A DNA stretch of 64,000 bases from positions 147,782-211,781 of the forward strand of contig NW_023365701.1 in NCBI RefSeq assembly GCF_000003815.2, read 5' to 3'. Within the stretch, counting starts at the first letter, position 1. Each line of letters starts with the position of its first letter. Shown here one piece after another: positions 1 through 9,751 of this stretch. The notes beneath the pieces were generated by a model that was not told the origin of the DNA, searched no databases, and worked only from the letters and a program-made list of their open reading frames with translations. The translations under genes were made by a program, and so were the position numbers. The stretch comes from Branchiostoma floridae (Eukaryota; Chordata; Leptocardii; Amphioxiformes; Branchiostomatidae).

Positions 1-61
1 AGAATGTCCAGCGATCTCACAGCATTCAGCTTCCTGTCTTCCTCCTCACTCTGCAACATCC
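1..61 (-). CDS. ANKAR: ANKAR exon 10 (partial, truncated by window)
   Basis: After acceptor GTTGCAG|GGATG the frame reads MLQSEEEDRKLNAVRSLDIL to the window edge. It matches the expected first armadillo helix after VPVWKLLV. A second AG ten bases downstream (also GTTGCAG) would give a stop, so the upstream AG is chosen. Confidence 0.7.
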
Positions 62-361
62 CTGCAACATCATTAACGGGAAGGCTTGCATCACATGTAC
101 AATAAATTCATCAACAATGAAGGAATAACAACAAAGATATACCTTTCTACCACAGCAAAATGATACTTCGATAAAAACAAAAATTTTCAGGCTAAAGTAG
201 GGAATCTACAATCAAAAATTATTGTGCTGCACTGAATACTTTGAATTATTGACGGATTAACATTTAATCTAATGAAGTTCACAAATTTTTGAGGCACATT
301 TTTATTAGCTCTGAAATTAAATCTTTCTCAAAAAGTTGGAATATGGCAAAGAGGAATATAT

Positions 362-535
362 CAGAGTCAAAACTGCCCAAGTAGACAACTGAAGAGATCG
401 ATTAAATCTGTTCTATGTGGACAGGCGGTCACTACATTTTTGTATAGACAGGATTCTCAATGCTTGTGTCAATGGAAAAAATTATCTAAATGACCACCTT
501 TGGCCAGACGGTCTTAAAAGAGAAGTTGTCAGTTG
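362..535. mobile_element. Mariner-like miniature element relic
   Basis: AGTCAAAACTGCCCAAG at the left and the run of TGTGGACAGG, GGTCACTA and TGACCACC motifs match the family delimited cleanly at 60066-60534 and at 36133-36581. The ends are decayed. Confidence 0.55.
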
Positions 536-662
536 TATCTATTAGGCTGTATCTGGTTATCTAAGTCCTTACCGACAGTAAAACAGTACTAAATACATTA
601 TTCAAACCTGCAGCTGTATTCCCTAGAATTATATTATGCTTATCTTGGCTTTGAGGTCTTAC

Positions 663-871
663 CTACTAGAAGCTTCCATACAGGCACTTCCAGACAGTTC
701 ATGAGGATGAGATACTCCAGAACGTTGGTGTGAGACTGCAGCGCGGCCAGGTGCACCACGTTGTCTCCCTTGGTGTCGTGTTTCGTGATGTCCGCTCCGC
801 CCGCCAGCAGGTGCTGTACAGCCGCGAGGGCGCCACTACTTGCCGCTAGCAACAGCGGCGTTGACTTGAAC
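663..871 (-). CDS. ANKAR: ANKAR exon 9 (ankyrin to armadillo junction)
   Basis: Encodes residues 655-725: ankyrin motifs STPLLLAASSGALAAVQHLL and GDNVVHLAALQSHTNVLEY, then VPVWKLLV, where the armadillo region begins in ANKAR. The acceptor is TTGCCAG|GTTCAA and the donor GTAG|GTAAGA. Confidence 0.85.
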
Positions 872-1089
872 CTGGCAAGACACAGTAGACGTTGGTGTTA
901 CATGTAGATTGCACCAATCAGACAACACAGTTTAATGGAGAAAACACCAAATTGAATGAAATCTCTGATGGGCACCAGAGAAACGCAGGCCACAGAGAGA
1001 ACAGACGCAGGGGTGGGGAGAGGTGTGTGGGTGAGAGAACCAGTGTTTATCCTCCAGTTAATGTGTTTGACTGAGACCCCCTGCCAAGT

Positions 1090-1165
1090 TCACTCGGTGG
1101 CGCAAGACACCCTGGGACCAATAAAGGGCCAGTCTCTTAGGGGTTCAATCCCAGACAATTCAGCC
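1090..1165 (+). repeat. tRNA-like (SINE head) fragment
   Basis: TGGCGCAAGAC (1098-1108) resembles an RNA polymerase III A box. GGTTCAATCCC (1142-1152) resembles a B box at about tRNA spacing. There is no cloverleaf or tail, so it is read as a degenerate SINE head rather than a tRNA gene. Confidence 0.45.
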
Positions 1166-1358
1166 AGGGGGCACAATCCCTCTCAGAGTAACACTATACC
1201 GTAACCCTGTACGCTGTGCATACGTAACAGTCAAACCACATTTGAATAAACCTGCTACACCCTAATCTGCGGAATAACCTATGTTAGTGTTGAGCTCTAC
1301 ATGTAGCTGGCTGTTGGTTGTGAACTCTAATTAGTTTTAGCTAACGAGTTGAACTTAC

Positions 1359-1560
1359 TGATTGGTAGTGTTGAGCTCCAGCTGGCTGCTATCCTTGTTG
1401 ATGAGATGTTTGAGACACTGCACGTTGTTGTAGTACGCGGCATGGTGTACCGGCGCCCAGCCGTCCTGGTCAGACATCGTGATGTTCGCTTTACAGGACA
1501 CCAGGCACGACAGGGCGTCTAGCGAGCCACACTGGGCAGCCAGGTGCAGGGATGTCGGAC
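1359..1560 (-). CDS. ANKAR: ANKAR exon 8 (ankyrin repeats)
   Basis: Encodes residues 588-655 with two ankyrin units: TSLHLAAQCGSLDALSCLV and DQDGWAPVHHAAYYNNVQ. The acceptor is TTTGACAG|GTCCGA and the donor AATCA|GTAAGT. The first 85 or so bases plus acceptor are present three more times in the upstream intron (to about 2090). Confidence 0.9.
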
Positions 1561-2100
1561 CTGTCAAACAAGGTGTCAATCATCAGTTATTGGGACCTGT
1601 CAATCAATGCGTCAATCATCAGTCATCGGACATGGTGATGTTCACTTTACAGGACACCAGACACGACAGGGCGTCGAGCGAACCACACTGGGCAGCCAGG
1701 TGCAGGGATGTCGGACCTGTCAATCAATGTGTCAATCATCAGTTATTGAGACCTGTCAATCAGTGTGTCAATCATATCAGGTTATTGGAAATGGTGATGT
1801 TCGCTTTACACGACACATTACAGGACAGGGCGTCTAGCGATCCACATTGGGCAGCCAGGTGCAGGGATGTCGGACCTGTCAATCAAGGTGTCAATCATTA
1901 GTTATTGAGACCTGTCAATTATGTGTTAATCATAAGTTATTGAGAGTTGTCAATCATGTGTCAATCACTAGTCATCAGACATTGTGATGTTCGCTTTACA
2001 GGACACCAGGCACGACAGGGCGTCAAGCGAGCCACACTGGGCAGCCAGGTGCAGGGATGTCGGACCTGTCAATCAAGGTGTCAATCATCAGTTATTGGCA
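1485..2100 (-). repeat. Tandem partial copies of ANKAR exon 8 (acceptor plus 5' exon)
   Basis: Next to the true exon 8 start (about 1480-1565), three further copies of the same block occur near 1634-1720, 1797-1880 and 1986-2080. Each has the acceptor (CTGACAG or close) and codons for PTSLHLAAQCGS through CKANIT. None has the donor or the second half of the exon. A nested 30-bp motif containing CCTGTCAATCAA and GTGTCAATCAT separates the units. Confidence 0.9.
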
Positions 2101-2328
2101 CCTATCAATCAATGTGTCAATAATCTGGCAAACACCTTTCCACGGCAAACTCCCTTCCACAGTTAAGTCCCTTTCCTGGCATAAGAGAACCTAGCCAACG
2201 TTGAAAATTGACCCGACCCCTAAAATAAAAACCAGCCCCAATTGAAGACTGCAACAGAGGCTAGATCCTTTACAGGTACAGCAAAAGAGTCCATCTTCTC
2301 TATAAAAACAAATGTTGAAATTACATAC

Positions 2329-2560
2329 CACTGCTGGCGGTGGTGTAGTGCGACACGAGCCTGCGTACGTTAACATCCAGCCCCTGCAGCAGCAGCAGAG
2401 CGATGACCTGCGGACGGTTGTGGATCGACGCGTGGTGCAGCAGCGACAGGCCCAGCTCGTCGTGTTTCGCCAGCCGAGTTGCCGGACACTTTCGGCACAG
2501 CGTCTGGAAGATGGCGACCAGGCCCCGCTGCGCTGATGCTTTCAGGCCGTACTGCAGGTT
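2329..2560 (-). CDS. ANKAR: ANKAR exon 7 (first ankyrin helices)
   Basis: Encodes residues 511-588. LAKHDELGLSLLHHASIHNR followed by PQVIALLLLQGLDVNVRR is a clear ankyrin-type repeat. The acceptor is TTCTTCAG|AACCTG and the donor AGTG|GTATGT. The coding G+C is markedly higher than in the flanking introns. Confidence 0.85.
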
Positions 2561-2587
2561 CTGAAGAAAGACCAGCAGTTCATGTTA

Positions 2588-2790
2588 ACACTAGTTCACC
2601 TTTAACCGTAGGGTAACCTTTATCCGTTCTTTTTAAGAACAATGTATTTAGGGATTATGTTGACAGATGACGGTTTCAAACGGCAATATCTTGAAACTAC
2701 CGTCCATCGACTAAATATCCCTGGATACCCTGGTTAGCACCACAACAGACATAGGTTAAAGGCGGATAAAGGTGAAGTAAGTACTAAGTA
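2588..2790. mobile_element. Foldback-type element in ANKAR intron 6
   Basis: A left arm with CACCTTTAACC and CCTTTATCCG is answered by a right arm with GGTTAAAGGCGGATAAAGGTG near 2755-2775. The same left-arm sequence recurs inside the exon 3 echo array. Exact ends and any target duplication are not resolved. Confidence 0.5.
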
Positions 2791-3691
2791 AACATTACTT
2801 ACTAATACCTGAAATTTTACTCTTGACACTCGGACAGTACTGAAACCCAGAACATGTTGTACAGTTGTATTTTGTTTTTATCTCGATTCTATCCGCTGTA
2901 TTGTCCAGCCCCTTGTGACAGCCACTGGCAAATTGGGCAGACCTGTCAGATTAAATCTTGCTTATAGCAGCCCATCCAACATCACACCTGCCTCTGCGGG
3001 GAGGGGCCAGTTACAGCCCAGACAGCAGAGTTTGTGTTACACAGACTTACATGTATATATTATATACAGCCAAACCAATATCAGATACATGAAGATACTA
3101 TCAAATAAACAGATACGATGTACATGATTGTACTTTAACTTCTTACTGGCAAAAACCAATAGAATTCTTACTTACAAAATGTAACAGTGACAGCATAGCT
3201 GGTGTGTTACACCAAAGGGCAGTTATACAAATGTAACACCAGTCTGGCTACATAACAGTTATATTTCTGATCCCAATTTTCTGCGACCACCTTACTGGTC
3301 TGAATCAATCAGTTATGATTAATCAATCATCCATGGGCATCAAGTGCTGATGCAAGGCAGCTGGAGACATCTCTCTCCAAAATATTCCATTTTCGGTATA
3401 GAACTAGTTTCACTCTATAAATTGTGTATAAGGTGTATAGTGCTGTACCACAGACAGCCTGGCTTCACACCTTTCAAAAGCACCCCCTATCCCCTCCAAC
3501 CAAAACTACACAATGATACATGTACATGTCAGAAATACTACCAGTATCTACATGTAGATCTGGCAGATACAGCTTTATACCATGAATTTTCATAATGCTT
3601 GTAATTGCAGTTAAAGCACAAGTAGGGAAGGACTTCGGAAATCATAATATTAGCACTGCTTTGTACGCTTTTGAACAAAATTTCTTCATAC

Positions 3692-3875
3692 CTTGTATCT
3701 GATGGCTTTCTTGTACCCGAACCTCTTCTTGAAGTGTTCGTGCACCTGTATGTCAGTCAGAGGCAGCCTCTTCGGCTTGAGGCTGGCGGTGACGTCATAG
3801 AAGGCATGGATCCACCGGGGCTTGTGTGGAGACTGAGGGTAGTAAGTCTCGAAGTCCAGGGAGAAGATGTGGTAC
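3692..3875 (-). CDS. ANKAR: ANKAR exon 6
   Basis: Encodes residues 449-510 (YHIFSLDFETYYPQSPHK, then DVTASLKPKRLPLTDIQ, ending KKAIRYK). The acceptor is TTTTCCAG|GTACCA and the donor AAG|GTATGA, phase 0. It is the last exon before the ankyrin block. Confidence 0.8.
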
Positions 3876-4370
3876 CTGGAAAAGGTGTGGGAAAAATTAC
3901 TCGTAAATACACGTAATATCATCAGACAGCTGGGTGTTTTAAGGGTGATATAATTGTACTCCTATGGTGATAGCAAGATGATATATGAATGACAAATTGT
4001 ATGATATTCAATGTATTGAAGCATAAAAATGCTATTATGCTACAAAATACAAAGTTTGTCATCACAACATGAAACTTCTTTGAGGAAGAATTTCAAAGCT
4101 AGGGGAGTTGGGTGAAATGAGGAAATTTTGTTCTGTTTAAAGCAAACTCCGCTGTTTGGGGCTGTAACTGGCCCCTCCCCTCAGAAGAGCCAACATGATT
4201 TAATCCGGCTAAGGAAAAGTATATTAAGATCATTTAAGAAGAAAACTAAAAAAATCCCTTTCAATCTATATTTCTTCACACACACAAAAAAAGCAGTATC
4301 AAGCCATGCTTCACAAAGCTTATGACATCACATGTTGTTGTTTGGAGTTCTCTACAAGTATATCATTCCT

Positions 4371-4626
4371 ACCTTTTCCCGTTGAGTTCCACCACAGGTA
4401 GTGGGTAGTGCTCCATGTACGGGGTGTCGGGGTCCAACAGTTTGGCACAGTGAGTCAGGCTAACATCACAATGCTTATGACATCTACATTACAAGCTGTT
4501 TTTCAGAGTACACTACAAGAAGTGTTATCAATCCTACCTTTTCCCGTTGAGTTCCACCACAGGCAGTGGGTAGTGCTCCATGTACGGGGCATCAGGGTCT
4601 AACAGTTTGGTACAGTGAGTCAGGCT
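4371..4626 (-). repeat. Two copies of the 3' half of ANKAR exon 5 with donor
   Basis: Blocks at about 4371-4462 and 4535-4626 repeat the last 80 bases of exon 5 (codons of YMEHYPLPVVELNGKR) with the donor and adjoining intron. They lie downstream of the real exon in transcript order and lack the 5' half and acceptor. Confidence 0.9.
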
Positions 4627-4702
4627 AGCATCACAATACTTATGACATCAACATCATATGTTGTTCTTTGGACTTCTCTATAAGTACAAATGTACATGAA
4701 CA

Positions 4703-5025
4703 CAGGGCTCTAGCCAGCGTCCGTTTTTCCGTCAATTGACGGAAATTTGCTACGTGTGACGGAAATGTTTTTAAACCAATCCGTCAACCTTGACGGACAA
4801 AAAATCTTGTTGGAAGCTACAGGCGGCTTGGGGACGCTGTCCACGGTCTGAAAGTTTGTTTTGCTATTGTTATGATTGTTGACATAGTGTGTCGGCGCCC
4901 TTTCGCATACAATAATCTAATTAAAAACCTGTTATTCAGTTCCATCGTTCTATCCTAATTTTCGCGGTTTTTGCAACAATGGGAATTGGCTGACGGAAAA
5001 AAATTTCGAGCTGGCTAGAGCCCTG
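4703..5025. mobile_element. Non-autonomous hAT-like element, family A copy 1
   Basis: The ends are inverted repeats (CAGGGCTCTAGCCAGC at left, its complement at right). An exact 8-bp duplication CATGAACA flanks it (4695-4702 and 5026-5033). The 8-bp duplication and CAGGG terminus are typical of the hAT superfamily. At 323 bp it has no transposase coding. It lies in ANKAR intron 5. Confidence 0.88.
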
Positions 5026-5053
5026 CATGAACATGAACAAGTATGAATCGTAC

Positions 5054-5192
5054 CTTTTCCCATTGAGTTCCACCACAGGCAGTGGGTAGTGTTCCATGTA
5101 CGGGGCATCAGGGTCCAACAGTTTGGCACAGTGAGTAGCTGCCTCCAGCTGCAGCTCGTCAAACGCATCAACCACTTCATCTGGGGGGTCCA
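5054..5192 (-). CDS. ANKAR: ANKAR exon 5
   Basis: Encodes residues 403-449 (VDPPDEVVDAFDELQLEAA to PVVELNGKR). The acceptor is TTCCAG|TGGACC and the donor AAAAG|GTACGA. Two near-identical copies of its last 80 or so bases with donor occur at 4371-4626, beyond an inserted hAT-like element. Confidence 0.8.
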
Positions 5193-5685
5193 CTGGAAAA
5201 TATGATAGAAACATTGATTTTCTTTTCCTCAGGAGGGTTCACTGGGAAAATCATAAACATGATTTTTTTACTAAGCTGAAGGATTTCCAAAAGTGTGACA
5301 GTGCAAAGCCAAATCTATAAAATGTAAATTTCAAAATCAGCTTTTCCACTGTCGGAATTGACATTGATATTCTATCATATCAATGACGTTAGTATGTATT
5401 ACATTTTACAATATTTCTTTTTCAATCTACTGCATATATTTGGTCATTTTGCAGCTGCTTTGTACGATTTACACTATGGTTCAAATTTTTTTCTTTCTTT
5501 GGATTGGAAATGCTGAAAATTGATGCGCACAAAGATGTCAATCAAATCAACATGGCCTAAATATCATAAATGCCAGTTTTAATAATTTTGAAAGTACTTT
5601 TCATAGAATCTGACATAGGATAAAATCATGATGAAGTAATAACTATGTTTTAATCCCTTTTTAAGCTCCATCAGTGAATACCGAC

Positions 5686-5823
5686 CTAGATATCCAGTTT
5701 CCAGGTCTATGGAGATGCCCCCGTGCAGATGGTGGTAACGGTTCTCGAAGAAGAAGTTCTTGCACTTGAAATCAGGTCCCAGCATCAGGGGTGGGAGTTC
5801 TCTCTCTGTTCTCAGCTTGTCAT
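5686..5823 (-). CDS. ANKAR: ANKAR exon 4
   Basis: Encodes residues 357-403, including LPPLMLGPDFKCKNFFFEN and HHLHGGISIDLETGYL. The acceptor is TTTTCCAG|ATGACA. The donor is CTAG|GTCGGT, a weak match, but it is the only nearby site that keeps frame with exon 5; the next GT would create a stop. Confidence 0.75.
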
Positions 5824-6172
5824 CTGGAAAATAAAGTGTCAGTAACGTCATATGTCAAGGCAATCTCTATCAAGACTGTATCCTTGTGCGTGCCCTTCAT
5901 AGAAGAATCTTAAGTTAAACCCTCTGATAACCTTTTCCAGGGTGTCATTCTTCACTAAATCTTTAGCCATAAATTCATATAACAAAAAAGATCTGCCAAT
6001 CAAAAAAAGATGATTTTGTGAAACTACCATACAGGAATAATTGATATTGGAGATAGCTATGTTTTCATTGGGTTTCCTTTATTCATACATCATAGAAAAG
6101 TGTCCCAGTATGTGTCTACTGTACAGCGCAGCTTTGCGAGAGGGCATCACTTTCAACAAAAATCTTACCTAC

Positions 6173-6375
6173 CTATAAACGGTGCGAGTAACCTGGACAT
6201 ATCCGGGACCTTCATCCTCCTCCTCATGGCCACCAGGAAGGGCACCATGAAGCTGATGAACTTGACCAGCCCCAGGAGCCGCCGAACCTCAGCCTTGTCC
6301 TCCAGGTGTTTCTTAATCATCTCCTGGTGCATCTGGAGACGTCTCTGGATCAGCAGGTAGCTCTGCTGGTCAATC
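6173..6375 (-). CDS. ANKAR: ANKAR exon 3
   Basis: Encodes residues 289-357: IDQQSYLLIQRRLQMHQEM, a basic helical stretch, then FISFMVPFLVAMRRRMKV. The hydrophobic patch is short and flanked by basic residues, so a membrane segment is not a safe call. The acceptor is CTGCAG|GATTGA. The donor is ATAG|GTAGGT; the alternative GTAAGA four bases on would give a stop in exon 4. Four partial copies of the 5' end of this exon lie in the upstream intron (6465-7058). Confidence 0.8.
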
Positions 6376-6419
6376 CTGCAGTGTTTGTGTGAGAAAGAGG
6401 TTTTATAATCAAACGCTAG

Positions 6420-7075
6420 TTCACCTTTATCTGTGGGGTAACTTATATCCGTTTGTAAAAACTAGATCCTGGTGCATCTGAAGACGTCTCTGGATCAACA
6501 GGTAGCTCTGCTCGTGGATCCTGGGGTTATCGGAGAACAAAAAGGTTTTACAATCAACAGAACAACACTAGCTAGTTAGTGGAGAACAAAAAGGTTTGAT
6601 GATTTTCGATTTGATTAAATTTTCAATGCTAGTTCACCTTTACCTGTGGGGTAACCTATAGCTATATCCATTTTTAAAAACTAGGGTATTTCTTGGTGTA
6701 TCTGCAGATGTCTTTGGATCAACAAGTAGCTCTGCTGGTCGATCCTGGGGTTGGCGGAGAACAAAAAGGTTTGATGATTTTCGGTTTAATTAATGCTAGT
6801 TCACCTTTATCTGAGGGGTAACCTATATCTGGACTCTCCTGGTGCATCTGGAGACGTCTTTGGATCAAATCTTACAGGTAGCTCTGCTGGTCTATCCTGG
6901 GGTTAGCAGAAAACCAAAAAGGTTTGATGATTTTTTTATTTAATGCTAGTTCACCTTTACCTGTGGGGTAACCTATATCCATTTTTAAAAACTAGGGTAT
7001 AGACTGGTGCATCTGGAGACGGTTTTGGATCAACAGGTAGCTCTGCTGGTCTATCCTGCGGGGTAACCTATATCC
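6420..7075 (-). repeat. Four tandem partial copies of ANKAR exon 3 fused to a foldback-element end
   Basis: Copies at about 6465-6524, 6691-6748, 6835-6900 and 7001-7058 repeat the first 55-60 bases of exon 3 (IDQQSYLLIQRRLQMHQE) and the acceptor. Between them runs a repeated segment (TTCACCTTTA, GGGGTAACCTATATCC) that also occurs near 2588-2650. The units are thus chimeras of transposon end and exon start. None carries the donor. Confidence 0.85.
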
Positions 7076-7477
7076 ATTTACATAAACACCTGGTAATTAG
7101 GAGTTTCAAAACCCAAGAACATGTGGTGTACCCGGCCGGTACCGCCTAAGTGTTGGAAGGACCAGATCTCAAAAGACACTGGACTGAGTCTTAAGACTGT
7201 AAAAACTAGAGCACAGGACCGTGTGACAGGGAGATACTTGATGGAGAGGAGCAAGGGGCCAGTCCCTGGGCTAAGTACAGTGGTTTGAAGCAATTTGAAA
7301 CCACTGTCCAAATCATCATGTCACAAAATATTGCAACCAAAGTAAAATGATCTGTCAGATAAGGTAAGGTAAAAGGCGAAGAAGAGGTGAAGCAGGATGC
7401 TTTTTTAGGTTAACTTTTAAAAATTAGCTCTTTTGATCCAACCTGACATCATCAGAAAATATAGGTCTTTCAACTTA

Positions 7478-7690
7478 AGAGTCAAACCTGTACAAATTAC
7501 AAGTGACCAACCATGACAACATACGGACCACCTGGCCAATCTGACCACTTGAAGCTGGTCCATTAGTTAATACATGCATGTACCATCAACACAAGCATTA
7601 GGAATCCTGTCTATAGTAACCACCTGTTCACAAAGACCAGATTTTATCAGTGTTCTGAGTGGTCTTCTTGGGCAAGTTTGACAATATGGG
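7478..7690. mobile_element. Mariner-like miniature element relic in ANKAR intron 2
   Basis: It begins GAGTCAAACCTG and ends GGTCTTCTTGGGCAAGTTTGAC, with ACCACCTGG motifs inside. It is the same family as the element at 60066-60534, in diverged form. Confidence 0.6.
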
Positions 7691-8416
7691 TTATGACAGT
7701 ATAGAATTACCAGGACTAGAACCCTTGCCTAGTGATCCATGGAATTTGATCTGTATGGCAAAACTGAGGGGTTACTTGCCTCTTATGCCACAGAGACAAA
7801 AAGAAAATGATTAATGCTATATGATTTGTTTGCTTTTATTAGGAATTTATTTTTATGTATACATCTGTCTTTCACTCTATTCAAGACAGATACTTACATT
7901 TTTTATTCACTGCATGCAAGTGTATTGTGCAAACATGGCATGAGCACCCCCTGCTGGGGTATGTATAGTAATGCGAAACCTCATCGTCCAGAAATAGAAG
8001 TAGGGCCACAAAGCACCAGATTGTATAACACTATCGTTACATGTTGTGAAAATAGATTCTTTTTACAGTAACAAAGTGTTGGATCCAATCCCAACTAGGT
8101 GGACTTACTGTTTTTTAAGTGGCTTTTTTTTCAAGAGATTTAGTTGAAGTATATAATAATGTGTTAATGTAGAGGCTTCCTTCAAAAAGGTTTACATTTT
8201 ACTACTAATGTTTACAGGTATAGATGTGCAAAGCTAAGTATGTTTAAAAGTTCGTTTAGTACAATAAAACCAGCTGTATTTCATACTTGTGCTTGAGCTT
8301 TCCAATTGCATTGTATAACTAACAGAATTGTTTCAACCACTTAATATTGTTTAAAGCACCACCAAAGCTCCCTTACCCTCCTAACTTGTTTATCTGAGTT
8401 ATATTGAATATATGAG

Positions 8417-8464
8417 TGTACCTGTCCTCTGAAATCTGTATTTGCTGCGCAATGTTCCATTCAG
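8417..8464 (-). repeat. Diverged copy of 3' end of ANKAR exon 2 with donor
   Basis: About 48 bases resemble 8512-8560 (CCTGTCCTCTGA and TTGCTGCGC blocks) and include the donor. It is a single echo downstream of the true exon in transcript order. Confidence 0.8.
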
Positions 8465-8517
8465 GCAAAGTCTTATGTCCATTCTATCATGATTAGATGG
8501 AACAAACAAGTGCGTAC

Positions 8518-8755
8518 CTGTCCTCTGATATCCGCACTTGCTGCGCGATGTTCCAGTCAGACTCCATGAGAAACAGGTTCTTGTGCTGCTGCACGCTGGT
8601 CTGGTAAACAGTCATCTGCAGTGAGAAGTTCTCCACATGACGCATGAACAGCTTCCGCTCTTCCAAGGTCGCATGTTCGTCCTTCATCTTCTCAGTCTCC
8701 GGCTGGTCTCCGTACACCTGGGCGTACTCCGGGTCCTTAGACACGTCCATCATAC
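8518..8755 (-). CDS. ANKAR: ANKAR exon 2
   Basis: Encodes residues 210-289 (from MMDVSKDPEYAQVYGDQ to VRISEDR). The acceptor is CTCCAG|GTATGATGG and the donor GAGGACAG|GTACGC; it enters at phase 1 and leaves at phase 2. The composition is charged and helical. A diverged copy of its last 45 bases and donor lies about 100 bp further along the transcript at 8417-8464. Confidence 0.8.
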
Positions 8756-9123
8756 CTGGAGATAGAACAAAAAACAGCTCAGTCTTTAATTGTACACATA
8801 GATTTAGAATGGCAAACAGTTAACTGTTAAACCCTTGTAATAATGGGAATAAGTATTATTTACTAGCCTTTTCTTCAATTTTCATCGGTCTACATGTACA
8901 TCTGATCTATTTCAAGCAACAAAACATTAAGCACCTGGGCTTGAGAAAAATTTAAAATTTATGGTATGTTAAGATGAGTTTCAGTATGTATAGTGAGAGA
9001 AAGGTAAAGTGGAAATAACTCTACCTTTTCTCTCACTGTACTGAAACTACAGCACAATGAACTAATCAATCTTAATCTTTTATTGCAGTAGAAGACAAGT
9101 TTAAGTTGACTTAAAAAAAATAC

Positions 9124-9751
9124 CTGCTGTTGTGAACTCCAACAAAACGTTCTTCTTCGTCTCGGGTTTGCCGCTTGCATTTACATCCAGGTTTGACCTC
9201 CAACGTTCCGAAAACTTTGCCCTCTTGTCCGGCGGAAAGAATGCCCCATGCCACAACGCCTTCATCATATAGTCCAGATTGATGAGGATCTGTCCAACTC
9301 TTGTATCATGATATGCTGGAGGAAGTTTACAGGAGGTACTCTGGTCAAAATTCGCTTCTAGCGATATACAGGGAACTTGGTTCAATGCGAATATTCCTGT
9401 GACCAGGTCGCGAATAATCTGGTGCAGTTCGCGACAGTCGTACGGTTGACAATTTGGCACCTCAGGGAGAAGGAAGATACAGTTGGAGTACGATATCCCA
9501 CGCATTTTCGAAACCAATCCATCCGGCGGCTCGACAGAGAACCGTAGATCGTCCGAGGACAGTAACCAATGCGAGGAAGTGTACGCCAGCATTTCTTGGA
9601 CCTCTGCACGGTCAAACTTTTCGAAGAACTGGTTTGCGTTACGAGTCGCCTGGAGTTGAGCGAGATATGCTTCATCCTTGTCTTTTTCATCCATGCCGCC
9701 GGGTAGGAGACTAGGCCGCCTCGACGGGGAGGCAGACGATGTGGCAGACAT
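9124..9751 (-). CDS. ANKAR: ANKAR exon 1 (start codon exon)
   Basis: Encodes residues 1-210, starting MSATSSASPSRRPSLLPGG. The ATG at 9751-9749 is the first in the frame. An acceptor-like TTTTGACAG lies just upstream (exon edge about 9772), so the exon probably has a spliced 5' leader. A second in-frame Met (about residue 20, MDEKDKDEAYL) is an alternative start. The donor is GCAG|GTATTT, leaving phase 1. The segment FFEKFDRAEVQEML is the most family-like part. The middle (FLLPEVPNC, DLVTGIFALNQVPC) looks like a globular fold that I cannot assign. Confidence 0.8.

Noticed and set aside
1098-1152. tRNA gene
   Set aside because: A and B box-like motifs are present but no acceptor stem or anticodon arm can be drawn; kept only as a SINE-like fragment.
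4936-5180. Minus-strand ORF running through exon 5 of ANKAR into FSVSQFPLLQ
   Set aside because: Past the donor at 5053 it reads into the hAT-like element; only 5054-5192 is exon.
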